The translations under genes were made by a program, and so were the position numbers. A stretch of DNA of 64,000 nt from Cellulophaga baltica. GTDB lineage: Bacteria; Bacteroidota; Bacteroidia; Flavobacteriales; Flavobacteriaceae. The notes beneath the pieces are model-generated. The model saw only the letters and a program-made list of their open reading frames with translations. It searched no databases and was not told the origin of the DNA. The stretch spans positions 251,831-315,830 of the forward strand of contig NZ_JAHKQN010000020.1 of NCBI RefSeq assembly GCF_018861125.1, in the 5' to 3' direction. Positions 8,452-18,585 of this stretch are shown piece after piece (position 1 is the stretch's first letter; every line of letters starts with the position of its first letter).

Positions 8452-10578
8452 TTATTCTCCTTTTGCGGCTTTAATAACTTCTTCAGATATATTTGAAGGT
8501 GTTTCTGCGTAGTGTGAAAATTCCATAGTAGAAGTTGCTCTACCAGAAGACATAGTTCTCAAAGATGTAACATACCCAAACATTTCAGATAATGGAACTT
8601 CACCTTTAATAGCTTTCGCTCCAGCTCTATCACTCATGTTACTAATAGTACCTCTTCTTCTGTTTAAATCACCAACTATATCACCCATGTTTTCCTCAGG
8701 CGTAAGAACCTCAATTTTCATAACAGGCTCCATAATAACAGCTCCAGCAGCTTTACCAGCAGCCTTATAACCCATCTTAGCAGCTAATTCAAAAGATAAA
8801 GCATCAGAATCCACAGGGTGGAAAGATCCATCTTTTAATACCACTTTCATAGTATCCATTTCATAACCCGCTAAAGGACCAGCTTTCATTGCAATTTCAA
8901 AACCTTTCTGTACAGAAGGAATAAATTCTTTTGGAATACGACCACCTTTAATTTCATCAACGAATTGCAAACCTTCGCCTTCGAAATCAGAATCAGCAGG
9001 ACCCATCTCAAATACAATATCACCAAACTTACCACGACCACCAGATTGCTTCTTATAAGTTTCTCTATGTGCAGCAGTTTTAGTTACAGCTTCTTTATAT
9101 TCAACCTGAGGTTGCCCTTGACTTACATCAACTTTAAACTCACGCTTTAAACGATCAACAATAATATCTAAGTGAAGCTCACCCATACCAGATATAATCG
9201 TTTGACCTGAAGCTTCATCTGTTTTAACTTGGAAAGTCGGATCTTCTTCTGCTAATTTAGCTAAAGCCATACCTAACTTATCAACGTCAGCCTTAGTTTT
9301 AGGCTCAACAGCAATACCAATTACAGGGTCTGGAAAATCCATACTCTCTAAAATAATCGGATGCTTTTCAGCAGACATAGTATCACCAGTCTTAATATCT
9401 TTAAAACCTACAGCCGCACCAATATCTCCAGCTTCGATAAAATCGATAGCATTTTGCTTATTAGAATGCATTTGGTAAATTCTAGAAATACGTTCTTTTT
9501 TACCAGAACGGTTATTCAATATATAAGAACCAGCATCTAAACGACCTGAATACGTTCTAAAGAATGCTAAACGACCAACAAAAGGATCCGTAGCAATTTT
9601 AAATGCCAATGCAGCAAAAGGCTCCTTAACATCTGGCTTACGAGTAATCTGCTCACCAGTATCAGGATCAGTACCTACAATATCATCCTTATCAATAGGA
9701 GACGGTAAGTAACGACATACAGCATCTAACAAAAACTGAACACCTTTATTCTTAAACGAAGAACCACAAATCATAGGAATGATCGCTCTATCCATAACAG
9801 CAGCTCTTAACGCAGCGTGAACTTCTTCCTCAGTAATAGAGTCTTCATCTTCAAAAAATTTCTCCATTAACTCCTCATCATATTCAGCCACAGCTTCAAT
9901 TAAAGCAGCTCTATACTCCTTTACCTCAGCTTTCATATCTTCAGGAATATCAACAACATCAAATGTCGCCCCGAAGTTATCTTCATGCCATACAATAGCT
10001 CTATTCTTAGCTAAATCTACAACACCTTTAAAATCAGCCTCTTCACCTATAGGCAAAACAATTGGAACTGCATTAGAACCCAACATCTCTTTAACCTGCT
10101 TACACACATTTAAGAAATTAGACCCCTGTCTATCCATTTTGTTAACAAAACCGATTCTTGGAACTTTATAGTTATCAGCAAGTCTCCAGTTAGTTTCTGA
10201 TTGCGGTTCAACACCATCAACAGCACTAAATAAGAAAACCAAACCATCCAACACACGTAACGAACGGTTTACTTCAACCGTAAAATCAACGTGACCCGGA
10301 GTATCAATAATATTAAAGTGATAATCCTTAGTACTAGGTAATGGTTTTGCATTTTCAAGTGGAAATTTCCATGTACAAGTCGTAGCCGCAGAAGTAATAG
10401 TAATACCACGTTCTTGCTCTTGCTCCATCCAATCCATAGTAGCCGCACCATCATGCACCTCACCTATTTTATGACTCACACCTGTATAAAAAAGTATACG
10501 CTCAGTCGTTGTAGTTTTACCTGCATCAATATGAGCAGCAATACCTATATTTCTAGTAAATTTTAAATCTCTAGCCAT
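8452..10578 (-). CDS. fusA: Translation elongation factor G
   Basis: The 708-residue GTPase moves tRNA and mRNA after peptide bond formation. The G1 loop is [15 protein letters not shown], followed by the switch region with [11 protein letters not shown], the G3 motif DTPGHVDF and the G4 motif NKMDR. Domains II to V follow, with [18 protein letters not shown] in domain III-IV and the C-terminal [14 protein letters not shown] loop of domain V. The length is normal. It lies between rpsG (9 nt) and rpsJ (18 nt), as expected for the str cluster in Bacteroidota. Confidence 0.98.
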   Translation of the reverse strand: MARDLKFTRNIGIAAHIDAGKTTTTERILFYTGVSHKIGEVHDGAATMDWMEQEQERGITITSAATTCTWKFPLENAKPLPSTKDYHFNIIDTPGHVDFTVEVNRSLRVLDGLVFLFSAVDGVEPQSETNWRLADNYKVPRIGFVNKMDRQGSNFLNVCKQVKEMLGSNAVPIVLPIGEEADFKGVVDLAKNRAIVWHEDNFGATFDVVDIPEDMKAEVKEYRAALIEAVAEYDEELMEKFFEDEDSITEEEVHAALRAAVMDRAIIPMICGSSFKNKGVQFLLDAVCRYLPSPIDKDDIVGTDPDTGEQITRKPDVKEPFAALAFKIATDPFVGRLAFFRTYSGRLDAGSYILNNRSGKKERISRIYQMHSNKQNAIDFIEAGDIGAAVGFKDIKTGDTMSAEKHPIILESMDFPDPVIGIAVEPKTKADVDKLGMALAKLAEEDPTFQVKTDEASGQTIISGMGELHLDIIVDRLKREFKVDVSQGQPQVEYKEAVTKTAAHRETYKKQSGGRGKFGDIVFEMGPADSDFEGEGLQFVDEIKGGRIPKEFIPSVQKGFEIAMKAGPLAGYEMDTMKVVLKDGSFHPVDSDALSFELAAKMGYKAAGKAAGAVIMEPVMKIEVLTPEENMGDIVGDLNRRRGTISNMSDRAGAKAIKGEVPLSEMFGYVTSLRTMSSGRATSTMEFSHYAETPSNISEEVIKAAKGE

Positions 10579-10587
10579 TTCTGATAA

Positions 10588-11064
10588 TTAAAATCTAAAG
10601 TGAGAGAAAGCTTTATTTGCTTCCGCCATTTTGTGAGTATCCGTTCTTTTCTTAACCGCAGCTCCTTCTTCTTTAGCAGCCGCTAATATTTCACCAGCAA
10701 GTTTTTGAGACATAGCTTTCTCGTTTCTCTTACGAGCAAAACTAATTAACCACTTCATTGCTGTCGATATTTTTCTATCCGGTCTAATCTGCATCGGAAT
10801 TTGGAATGTAGCACCTCCAACTCTTCTACTTCTCACCTCTACATGAGGCATAACATTTGAAAGCGCATCCTTCCAAATCTCTAAAGCCGTTTTTTCTTCG
10901 TCTGTTTTCTTTTCTTCTACAATATCGATTGCATCATAGAATACTTTGTACGCTATAGACTTTTTACCATCCCACATCATCATGTTAACAAAACGCGTCA
11001 CTAACTGATCATTAAATCTTGGATCCGGTAAAAGAGGTCTCTTTTTAGCCTGTTTTTTTCTCAT
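10588..11064 (-). CDS. rpsG: 30S ribosomal protein S7
   Basis: The 158-residue protein has the S7 motifs [23 protein letters not shown] at the N-terminus and [19 protein letters not shown] in the middle. S7 starts assembly of the 30S head and contacts the E-site tRNA and mRNA. It is 20 nt after rpsL and 9 nt before fusA. Confidence 0.98.
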   Translation of the reverse strand: MRKKQAKKRPLLPDPRFNDQLVTRFVNMMMWDGKKSIAYKVFYDAIDIVEEKKTDEEKTALEIWKDALSNVMPHVEVRSRRVGGATFQIPMQIRPDRKISTAMKWLISFARKRNEKAMSQKLAGEILAAAKEEGAAVKKRTDTHKMAEANKAFSHFRF

Positions 11065-11084
11065 TGTTTCTGTTTAAAGCTTGA

Positions 11085-11459
11085 TTACTTCTTAGGTCTT
11101 TTAGCACCATACTTAGATCTACGTTGAGTTCTTCCAGCAACACCTGCTGTATCCAAAGCACCTCTAACAATATGATACCTAACACCTGGTAAATCCTTAA
11201 CTCTTCCGCCCCTTACTAATACTATCGAGTGCTCTTGGAGGTTATGTCCTTCTCCAGGGATGTAAGCATTTACCTCTTTACCATTTGTCAACCTTACCCT
11301 TGCAACTTTACGCATTGCAGAGTTAGGTTTTTTTGGTGTAGTTGTGTAAACACGAGTACAAACCCCTCTTCTTTGAGGACACGAATCCAAAGCAGCCGAT
11401 TTACTCTTCTTAGTAATCGTGGCCCTTCCTTTTCGTACTAATTGTGAAATTGTTGGCAT
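11085..11459 (-). CDS. rpsL: 30S ribosomal protein S12
   Basis: The 124-residue protein is the first gene of the str operon. It contains [19 protein letters not shown] and [17 protein letters not shown], the decoding-centre loops. The lysines equivalent to E. coli K43 and K88 are unchanged, so no classic streptomycin-resistance change is seen. A Bacteroidota-type promoter lies 47 to 54 nt upstream of the ATG. Confidence 0.98.
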   Translation of the reverse strand: MPTISQLVRKGRATITKKSKSAALDSCPQRRGVCTRVYTTTPKKPNSAMRKVARVRLTNGKEVNAYIPGEGHNLQEHSIVLVRGGRVKDLPGVRYHIVRGALDTAGVAGRTQRRSKYGAKRPKK

Positions 11460-11505
11460 ACTATAATTGTATCTTATATATAACTTACCCTCTTTTAAGG
11501 GTCGG

Positions 11506-11535
11506 CAAATGTAGTGTTTATTTGCTAATATTCAA
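11506..11535 (-). promoter_or_regulatory. Bacteroidota-type promoter of the rpsL ribosomal operon
   Basis: On the minus strand an exact TAnnTTTG box (TACATTTG, 11506-11513) is preceded by TTG at 11533-11535 with a 19-bp spacer. This matches the -33/-7 consensus of the primary sigma factor in Bacteroidota. Transcription would begin near 11500, giving a leader of about 40 nt before rpsL. No other box of this quality is seen inside the ribosomal run. Confidence 0.75.
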
Positions 11536-11775
11536 ACAATGAAGTGGTTATTTTTAATAAAAATAAATTATCTTAAAATTTTAACATAAAATAAATCTAA
11601 AATCTACATCAGTAATAACTAGTTACCTAAAAGTATTTATTCAAAATATAAGGCTTTGAAATTACTCTAAATATTATAACTAAAATTAAAAACGCCAAAG
11701 TCAATTAACGAATAATCAATAAAATCCCTAAAAATAACTATATGAATAAAAAATAAGTGTTATTTCAACTTTATT

Positions 11776-11811
11776 AATATTAAGTTAAAATTTAAATAAT
11801 ATTAAGTTAAA
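11776..11811 (+). repeat. Direct repeat upstream of susC, possible operator
   Basis: AATATTAAGTTAAA occurs exactly at 11776-11789 and at 11798-11811, a period of 22 bp or about two helical turns. It sits immediately upstream of the candidate susC promoter and 66 bp before the susC ATG. The phasing suits a dimeric activator or response regulator on one face of the DNA. The repeat is seen; the function is inferred, and AT-rich sequence makes chance more likely. Confidence 0.4.
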
Positions 11812-11876
11812 TAAAATTTGGAGAATTAACTTTTAATTATGATTTTCGTCTTGACTAATTTTAATAAAAACAAAAA

Positions 11877-14800
11877 ATGAAAACAAAAGTAAAAGGAATC
11901 TTTACGCTTCTTTTAGCGTTTGTTGTGCATTTAACATTTGCGCAAGAAAAAATGATTTCAGGTACAGTTACAGACCAAGACGGTTTACCATTACCTGGAG
12001 TTAACATTGTAATTATGGGTACAACAAATGGAACCCAAACAGATTTTGACGGAAACTATTCAATCTCTGGTTCCACTGGAAGCACTCTATTATTTACCTA
12101 TGTAGGGCAAAAAGAAGTAAAAAAAGTCATTGGAACAAGTTTAGAAATAAATGTTCAGATGACTGAAGATGCACAAAGCTTAGACGAGGTAGTAGTAACA
12201 GCTCAAGGTGTTAAACAAGAGAAAAAAGCACTTGGTTATGCTGTAGCAACAGTTTCCAGTGAAGAAATTGAATCTAGAGCTGATACTGACATTGGTAAAA
12301 TTTTAAGAGGTAAAGCTGCCGGCGTTAGAATTACAGGTACTGGTGGTGTCTCTGGTAGTGGTTCAAACATTATAATAAGGGGAGCTTCTTCAATTACAGG
12401 GAATAATCAACCATTATTTGTAGTTGATGGAATTCCATTTGATGCGTCTTCAGATGTGGCAAATCAAGATAGTTCTTCTGGTTCTTTTCAATCAGGAAAT
12501 GTAGCTAGTAGATTTGCGGATTTAGATCCTAATAACATTGAGAACGTAAGTATATTAAAAGGTTTGAGCGCTACAGCTATCTATGGTAGTGCCGGAAGAA
12601 ATGGTGTTATTTTAATAACAACAAAAACAGGAGCTGGAAGTAATAAAAAATTCGAAGTTACAGTTAATCAATCTATATTTTTTAATGATATAGTATTACC
12701 AGACTACCAAGATACTTGGGGTAATGGATTTCAAAACGTATACGGAGCATTTTTCAGTAACTGGGGTTCTCGTTTTGATAGTCAAGATACTATTGATAAT
12801 GCATTTAGAACTTCTATCTTAAATAACTTTGGGGTTGAACCATCTGTTCTTTTCCCTAATCGAACAGATTTAGATTCTCCAACAGTAGAATACAGACCTT
12901 ACAATGCTCAAGAAGATTTTTTCAAAACAGGAACAATATCTACAACTTCTTTAACTGCTGCTGGTGGATTTGAAAAAGGAAATTATAGTGTATCTTATGC
13001 TAATACTCAAGATCAAGGATTTATACCTTCTAATAAAATGATTAGAAATAATTTTTCTGCTGGAGGTTCTTATAAATTCGACAATAAATTTACTGTAACA
13101 GCAAAATTAAATTATGCCAAAACAGATATTAAGTCTCCTTTTACAGATGCTTCAACAGGTAGTGATGTTACTTCTTCTACAGCTGGAACTGGAGGAATTG
13201 CATCAATTTGGAATGTTTTATATTTACCAAGAAGTGTAGATATCACTCTTCCATATCAACATCCGGTAACCGGAGAAAGTATTTGGTACAGAGGTGGAAA
13301 TGACAGAACTAATCCACAATGGGTTGTTGACAACACTAGAGATATAAACAATACTAATAGAGTTTTTGGTAATTTTGTAGTTAATTATGAATTAAATGAT
13401 TGGATAAATTTAAACTGGAGAACAACACTAGATAATAGTTTCACAAACACTGAAAGATCTATTAACAAAGGTTCTAATGATGGACTTCATCCAAATGGAT
13501 ATTTACAAACTACAAGTCAAAGAAGTACCATATGGGACCATACATTATTTGCTTCATTTGACTCGGACTTATCTGAAAAAATTGGAATTCTAGGTACAAT
13601 TGGCTTAACTAGCAGAAGAACAGAATTTGATAGAATAGGTAATGAAAGTAGAGATCAAATTGTATTTGGCTTACAAAACCATGGAAACTACCTAAACCAC
13701 AGTCCAATACAAGAAGGCACATTATTCCCGGCAAACACAGCTACGTACCAATATTATGAAGAAAGTAACAACCCTGCAGTTTATGCTACAACTACTTTAG
13801 ATTACGAAGGGTACCTTTTTGTTTCTGGAAATGCAAGAAATGACTGGTTTTCTGGATTAGAACCAGATAATCGTTCTCAATTTTCTTGGAGTACTTCAGT
13901 ATCATTTATACCTACTGAAGCATTCCCAGAGCTTAGAACTCAAAAAGGATTAAACTATTTAAAAGTTAGAGCTTCTTATGGAACAGCTCCCGGATTTCCT
14001 GGATTATATAGAACTAGAAACGTTTTAAACTTAAATCCGTCTCGATTTGAGACTTCAGACGGAACTACTATTACCACTACAAGTGTAGATAATTCATTAG
14101 CTAACATTGATTTAAAACCAGAGTTATCTAAAGAGTATGAAGTTGGTATCGAGGCTAGATTTTTAAATAATAGACTTGGTTTTGATTTTACGTATTACAA
14201 TAAAGAAACAAAAGATCAAATTATTGACAGACCATTAGCTCCGGAAACTGGATTTACTTCAACAACAGTAAATGTTGGTAATGTAAGTAATAAAGGTATT
14301 GAACTTGCTTTTGACGGAACACCTGTTGAAACAACCAACTTTTCATGGAGTATTAATGGTAATTATACCATAAATGAAAGTTTAGTAACAGGTTTAGAAG
14401 ATGGCGAACAAATTTACGTTGGAGGTATATTCACAACTCCGTCAAATCAAGCAATTAATGATAAACCACTTGGTGTTATATTAGGTAGCGCTGTTTTAAA
14501 AGATGATGAAGGAAACCGTCTAGTAAATGAAAACGGTTATTATATTCAAGATCCTGAAAACCAGATAATAGGTGATCCTAATCCAAAATGGTTCATGACT
14601 TTAGGTAACACTTTTAAATACAAAAACTTAAGTTTGAGCATGCAATGGGAATACCAACACGGAGGAGATATCTATGCAACTACCGTTGCATCTCTAGTTG
14701 GTAGAGGTTTAGTTGAAGACACAGATTTTGACAGAACTCAAGGTATTATATTAGAAGGTGTTAGACAGTCAACAGGTCTTGCTAATGATATTCAATTAAC

Positions 14801-15116
14801 AGCAACAGAAGCATATTTCAACAACATAGGTTTTGGAACTGATGAATTAAAAATATATGATGCCACACACATAAGATTAAGAGAAGCTTCTTTAGCTTAT
14901 GCAATGCCTTCAAAGTTTTTAGATAAAACACCATTTGGAAGTTTAACTATATCATTAATTGGTCAAAACTTATGGGTTAAAGCTTTTAATACTCCAGCTA
15001 GTGTAAACTTTGACCCTGAACTTAATAGCCTTGGTGTTGGTAACTCACAAGGGCTAGATTACCTTACATCATGGAATTCAAGAAGGTACGGATTAAACTT
15101 TAAATTAACTTTCTAA
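11877..15116 (+). CDS. SusC/RagA-family TonB-dependent outer-membrane transporter
   Basis: The 1079-residue protein has a signal peptide (MKTKVKGIFTLLLAFVVHLTFA), then a CarboxypepD_reg-like domain (about 25-105, with SGTVTDQDGLPLPGVNI and TDFDGNYSI). A TonB plug follows (about 115-260, with GKILRGKAAGVRI, IIIRGASSI and PLFVVDGIPFD), then a large beta-barrel ending in LNFKLTF. It forms the channel of a SusCD complex that imports oligosaccharides, peptides or other nutrients at the cost of the proton-motive force. susD follows after a few bases, so the two are one operon. The substrate cannot be read from the sequence, as no glycoside hydrolase or peptidase lies in the same operon. Confidence 0.95.
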   Translation: MKTKVKGIFTLLLAFVVHLTFAQEKMISGTVTDQDGLPLPGVNIVIMGTTNGTQTDFDGNYSISGSTGSTLLFTYVGQKEVKKVIGTSLEINVQMTEDAQSLDEVVVTAQGVKQEKKALGYAVATVSSEEIESRADTDIGKILRGKAAGVRITGTGGVSGSGSNIIIRGASSITGNNQPLFVVDGIPFDASSDVANQDSSSGSFQSGNVASRFADLDPNNIENVSILKGLSATAIYGSAGRNGVILITTKTGAGSNKKFEVTVNQSIFFNDIVLPDYQDTWGNGFQNVYGAFFSNWGSRFDSQDTIDNAFRTSILNNFGVEPSVLFPNRTDLDSPTVEYRPYNAQEDFFKTGTISTTSLTAAGGFEKGNYSVSYANTQDQGFIPSNKMIRNNFSAGGSYKFDNKFTVTAKLNYAKTDIKSPFTDASTGSDVTSSTAGTGGIASIWNVLYLPRSVDITLPYQHPVTGESIWYRGGNDRTNPQWVVDNTRDINNTNRVFGNFVVNYELNDWINLNWRTTLDNSFTNTERSINKGSNDGLHPNGYLQTTSQRSTIWDHTLFASFDSDLSEKIGILGTIGLTSRRTEFDRIGNESRDQIVFGLQNHGNYLNHSPIQEGTLFPANTATYQYYEESNNPAVYATTTLDYEGYLFVSGNARNDWFSGLEPDNRSQFSWSTSVSFIPTEAFPELRTQKGLNYLKVRASYGTAPGFPGLYRTRNVLNLNPSRFETSDGTTITTTSVDNSLANIDLKPELSKEYEVGIEARFLNNRLGFDFTYYNKETKDQIIDRPLAPETGFTSTTVNVGNVSNKGIELAFDGTPVETTNFSWSINGNYTINESLVTGLEDGEQIYVGGIFTTPSNQAINDKPLGVILGSAVLKDDEGNRLVNENGYYIQDPENQIIGDPNPKWFMTLGNTFKYKNLSLSMQWEYQHGGDIYATTVASLVGRGLVEDTDFDRTQGIILEGVRQSTGLANDIQLTATEAYFNNIGFGTDELKIYDATHIRLREASLAYAMPSKFLDKTPFGSLTISLIGQNLWVKAFNTPASVNFDPELNSLGVGNSQGLDYLTSWNSRRYGLNFKLTF

Positions 15117-15127
15117 AAAAATTGGTA

Positions 15128-16804
15128 ATGAAAAACAAAATAAATAATATATTTTCTTTCGTTCTTATAATGGCATTATTAGGGTCATGTGAAACGACCG
15201 AATTAAATTTAACAACGGATCCTAATAGTCCCAACCCAGAAAATTTGGATGTGGACTTTACATTAAATAATATTCAATTAGATTTTGCAGAGGTTTTTGA
15301 ACAAGCTACTGAAGCTGGTGGTGAAGCTGTGAGATTAGAATATATGTTTGATGAATATGATGTTAATTACAATAGTACAAATTCAAATACAACAGTATTA
15401 TGGAGAACAGCTTACGCTAATGTTTTACAGGATATCGAAACGTTAATTCCGATAGCTGAATCTTCAGAACTATTTGTTCATTCTGGAATTGCGAGAGTAA
15501 TAAAAGCATATACCTTAATGACATTAGTAGATTATTTTGGTGATGTGCCATTAACAACAGCAAATAATGGAGATGAAGGTGAACTTTTCCCAACAGTTGA
15601 TGAAGACACTGCAATATATGATCTAGTTTTGACTGAATTAGATAATGCAATAGCAGATTTTGAAAAAACTTCACTAGAAGATCCTGCTAATGATTTATAT
15701 TATGATGGAGATGTTGCTAAATGGACAGCATTAGTTAATACACTAAAACTGAAGTATTATCTAAATCTTCGATTATCAGATGAGGCTGGAGCAACTACAG
15801 CAATTAACACCCTATTAAATGAAAGTTTAATTGATAGTCCTGATTCTAATTTTGTATTTCAATTTGGGACATCAGACTTACCTCAGAGTAAACACCAATA
15901 CTATGTTGAAGAGTATGAAGCTGCTAGCCCTGGTGAGTATATAACAAACTATTTAATGTGGTCTCTTGCTGTTGAAAAAGGTATTGATGACCCAAGACTT
16001 AGATATTATGTTTACAGACAAGTTGGTTCTTTTCCGTCTGATGAAGCAACATTAGATAATGAAATTGATTGTTGGAACGATCCTAGACCTGCAACATATG
16101 GCCCAATTGACGCTATGATACCTGTGCCATTACCTTTTTGTTCACTTTTTGACAGAGGAGATGGTTATTGGGGTAGAAATCATAGTGATAGTGATGGTAT
16201 TCCACCTGACAACACTAAAAGATCAACTTTTGGAACTTATCCAATTGGTGGTAGATATGATGCAGATGATTTCGAAGGAATAAATTCTGGAGATGGTTTA
16301 AATGGTCAAGGAATTTGGCCAATAATGATGAATTCATTTACATATTTTATGAGAGCTGAAGCTGCTTTAATACTTGGAACATCAGACGATGATGCAACAA
16401 TGTTAGAAGAAGCTGTAAGAGCGTCTATAACTGATGTTCAAGCCCTTGGAGCTTCTTACATTTCTGGTTTAGATCAAACTTACGTTCCTACATCTGACGA
16501 TGTTGATGAATATGTTACTTATGTAATGGATCAATATAACGCTGCCACAACTGAAGATGCTAAGATGGCTATTATCGGTAAAGAGTACTGGATTGCATCT
16601 TTTGGTAATGGAGTTGAAGCTTACAACTTATATAGACGTACTGGAACCCCTATCAACATGACTCCTACTCTATTAGGTACTAGTGATTTCCCAAGAACAT
16701 TCTTGTATCCTGCAGAATCTGTTGATAGAAATTTCAATATTGATCAAAAATCATTAACAGATAAAACTTTCTGGGATACAAATGCAGATGGATTTATATA
16801 CTAA
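15128..16804 (+). CDS. SusD/RagB-family outer-membrane lipoprotein
   Basis: I chose the ATG at 15128, which gives MKNKINNIFSFVLIMALLGSC with a clear lipobox (LGSC); an in-frame TTG at 15122 is less likely. The 558-residue product matches the SusD-like 2 group: an N-terminal TPR-like part (YANVLQDIETLIPIA, VIKAYTLMTLVDYFGDVPLT) and a C-terminal part with EAYNLYRRTGTP and a final KTFWD segment. SusD proteins form the lid that captures ligand over the SusC channel. It directly follows susC (11 nt) and is followed by a third lipoprotein gene. Confidence 0.93.
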   Translation: MKNKINNIFSFVLIMALLGSCETTELNLTTDPNSPNPENLDVDFTLNNIQLDFAEVFEQATEAGGEAVRLEYMFDEYDVNYNSTNSNTTVLWRTAYANVLQDIETLIPIAESSELFVHSGIARVIKAYTLMTLVDYFGDVPLTTANNGDEGELFPTVDEDTAIYDLVLTELDNAIADFEKTSLEDPANDLYYDGDVAKWTALVNTLKLKYYLNLRLSDEAGATTAINTLLNESLIDSPDSNFVFQFGTSDLPQSKHQYYVEEYEAASPGEYITNYLMWSLAVEKGIDDPRLRYYVYRQVGSFPSDEATLDNEIDCWNDPRPATYGPIDAMIPVPLPFCSLFDRGDGYWGRNHSDSDGIPPDNTKRSTFGTYPIGGRYDADDFEGINSGDGLNGQGIWPIMMNSFTYFMRAEAALILGTSDDDATMLEEAVRASITDVQALGASYISGLDQTYVPTSDDVDEYVTYVMDQYNAATTEDAKMAIIGKEYWIASFGNGVEAYNLYRRTGTPINMTPTLLGTSDFPRTFLYPAESVDRNFNIDQKSLTDKTFWDTNADGFIY

Positions 16805-16819
16805 ATAAAAAAAAACAAA

Positions 16820-17704
16820 ATGAAAAAATATAGATTTAAACAATTGAAGTATATTTTATCGATATCTCTTCTACTTATTATTATTTCTTGTAGTGATGAA
16901 GATAAATTTCCGATAAATTATGATGAACTTAAAGTAAGTGGTGGTGCATTTGCTTCTGAATTAAGTACTGACGGAAGTACTGATATTGACAGAGAAGATC
17001 CTGCTTCTTCTACATTTACTAAAACATATCAACTAAATTCTTTAGAGGATGGTTTAGATGTAACTAAAGTAGATTTGTATGTTAGCTTTAGTGGATCATT
17101 AGTAGATGCAGATGAAGTTTTATATTCATCTACTGATACATCAGGTTCTGATGCTGAAGTTACTTTAACAGTTAATGGAGAGTTATTACTTGATGCACTT
17201 AATTTAGAATCAAGTGACCTTGATGGTGGAGACACCTTCAATTATAGATTAGCATTAACAAATTCCGAAGGTGAAGAATATTCTACAGTAAGTGCAAATT
17301 TTGATAACCAATCTGCGGATCATACATTCTCATCTACTGTTATTTGTATCTTACCTATAATACCTGATGGCGATTGGGTAATACAAATGGGTGATTCATA
17401 TGGTGATGGATGGCAGACTACAACTGCAAGTGGAGGACCAGGTATTACAGTAACATTGAGCAACGGTGATGTTTTTGAAGTAGGTTTATGTCCAGCAGCG
17501 TCTACTGTTTGTATAAATGATGGTACTAGTGGTACCGATACAATTACGATACCAACAGATATAACATCTGCTGAGTGGTATTTCCCAGGTGATTTTTACG
17601 GAGAAATATCATTTACAATAACGGCACCTAGTGGTAATGTTGTTGCAACTTATGCAGAAGGTTCTGCCGCAGGAGTTATAGCGTTAAACTTATGTGACGA
17701 ATAG
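16820..17704 (+). CDS. Surface lipoprotein of the SusCD operon (SusE-like position)
   Basis: The 294-residue product has a lipoprotein signal (ISLLLIIISC) and an acidic, Ser/Thr/Asp-rich body with two apparent beta-sandwich segments. The C-terminal part contains MGDSYGDGWQTT, a calcium-binding-like motif also found in secreted adhesins and proteases, and four cysteines. It is 15 nt after susD and just before a terminator, the position usually held by surface substrate-binding proteins. I do not recognise the exact family; a role in ligand capture is inferred from context. Confidence 0.7.
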   Translation: MKKYRFKQLKYILSISLLLIIISCSDEDKFPINYDELKVSGGAFASELSTDGSTDIDREDPASSTFTKTYQLNSLEDGLDVTKVDLYVSFSGSLVDADEVLYSSTDTSGSDAEVTLTVNGELLLDALNLESSDLDGGDTFNYRLALTNSEGEEYSTVSANFDNQSADHTFSSTVICILPIIPDGDWVIQMGDSYGDGWQTTTASGGPGITVTLSNGDVFEVGLCPAASTVCINDGTSGTDTITIPTDITSAEWYFPGDFYGEISFTITAPSGNVVATYAEGSAAGVIALNLCDE

Positions 17705-17736
17705 AATAAACAAATTTTTATTCATCTAAATAAATT

Positions 17737-17768
17737 AAAAAGCTGACTCTATGAGTCAGCTTTTTTTA
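17737..17768 (+). terminator. Intrinsic terminator of the SusCD operon
   Basis: A perfect 13-bp inverted repeat (AAAAAGCTGACTC with its complement) around the loop TAT is followed by a run of seven T. It lies 33 nt after the stop of the third gene and closes the operon. Confidence 0.9.
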
Positions 17769-17844
17769 TTTGTCTGTCTCGTACTGAAATAAGTTGACCA
17801 AAAATCATTATCTTTTGATTTAAATTCTTAACTAACAAAACACT

Positions 17845-18558
17845 ATGAAAAAAATTATTTGCATTTTATTATTAATTATTAGCCCAAAATTAACAATAGG
17901 TCAAGCTGGAACGACGAGTAAACCGAGTGAATTTGAAAGCACATCTCAATTATATGATGTACTAAAAAGAAAGCTTATGGAGAATAAGGTAGTTAAATAT
18001 GATCTAAAAAATGTCATAGGTAGCCCATATTATAAAGACAATTTTACTTCAGGTAATATGCTTTTAAAAGAGAAAAACTTTGGAAGGTATTTGTTTAAAT
18101 ATAATATTTATAGAGATGAAGTTGAGCTAAAAGTGAATGAATTAAGCGAATTAGAATCAGTTAAAAAAATTGTAGGATTACGTATAAAATTGGATGACTC
18201 AACACTATTAAAAGTCGTTAATTTAAAAAAAGATAATGAATCTCAAAAACATTTTGTTGTAAATCTCGTTAATGGAAATTACAACCTTGTAAAAAGAGTA
18301 TATGTTAATTTTAAAACTCCTAAAGAGGCTGAAAACTCTTTAACCACAAACAAAAAAGCAAAGTTTACTCGTTATGAGGAATATTTTATAAAAAGTCCTG
18401 AAAAACAAAACTATAGCAAGGTTGAAAAAAACAAAAAAAAATTCTACAATCTATTTACAAATAATTCAATAGGAATTGAAAATTATGTAAAAGAAAATAA
18501 ATTAAACATTAAAAAAGAAGAAGATTTGATTAAGTTAATTAACTTTGCTAATCAATAA
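17845..18558 (+). CDS. Secreted protein of unknown function
   Basis: The 237-residue protein has a signal peptide (MKKIICILLLIISPKLTIGQ) and no transmembrane segment after it. The mature part is lysine-rich with alternating beta and helix pattern, including YYKDNFTSGNMLLKEKNFGRYLFKYNIYRDEVEL (in parts), reminiscent of small flavobacterial proteins with a beta-layered core. I do not recognise the family. It stands alone between the SusCD terminator and rlmB, 27 nt upstream of rlmB, and may be co-transcribed with it. Confidence 0.7.
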   Translation: MKKIICILLLIISPKLTIGQAGTTSKPSEFESTSQLYDVLKRKLMENKVVKYDLKNVIGSPYYKDNFTSGNMLLKEKNFGRYLFKYNIYRDEVELKVNELSELESVKKIVGLRIKLDDSTLLKVVNLKKDNESQKHFVVNLVNGNYNLVKRVYVNFKTPKEAENSLTTNKKAKFTRYEEYFIKSPEKQNYSKVEKNKKKFYNLFTNNSIGIENYVKENKLNIKKEEDLIKLINFANQ

Positions 18559-18585
18559 TACTAGTTTAGTATAAATATTAAATTT

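Larger units (their letters stand above)
11460..11876. other. Divergent intergenic region between rpsL and susC
   Basis: This 417-bp AT-rich stretch has no credible gene. It holds the rpsL promoter at its left end and, near its right end, two copies of a 14-bp direct repeat 22 bp apart followed by TAAAATTTG (11812-11820). That last sequence is a near match to the -7 box, with three instead of two spacer bases. A low-complexity A/T stretch (11560-11770) lies between. Confidence 0.6.
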
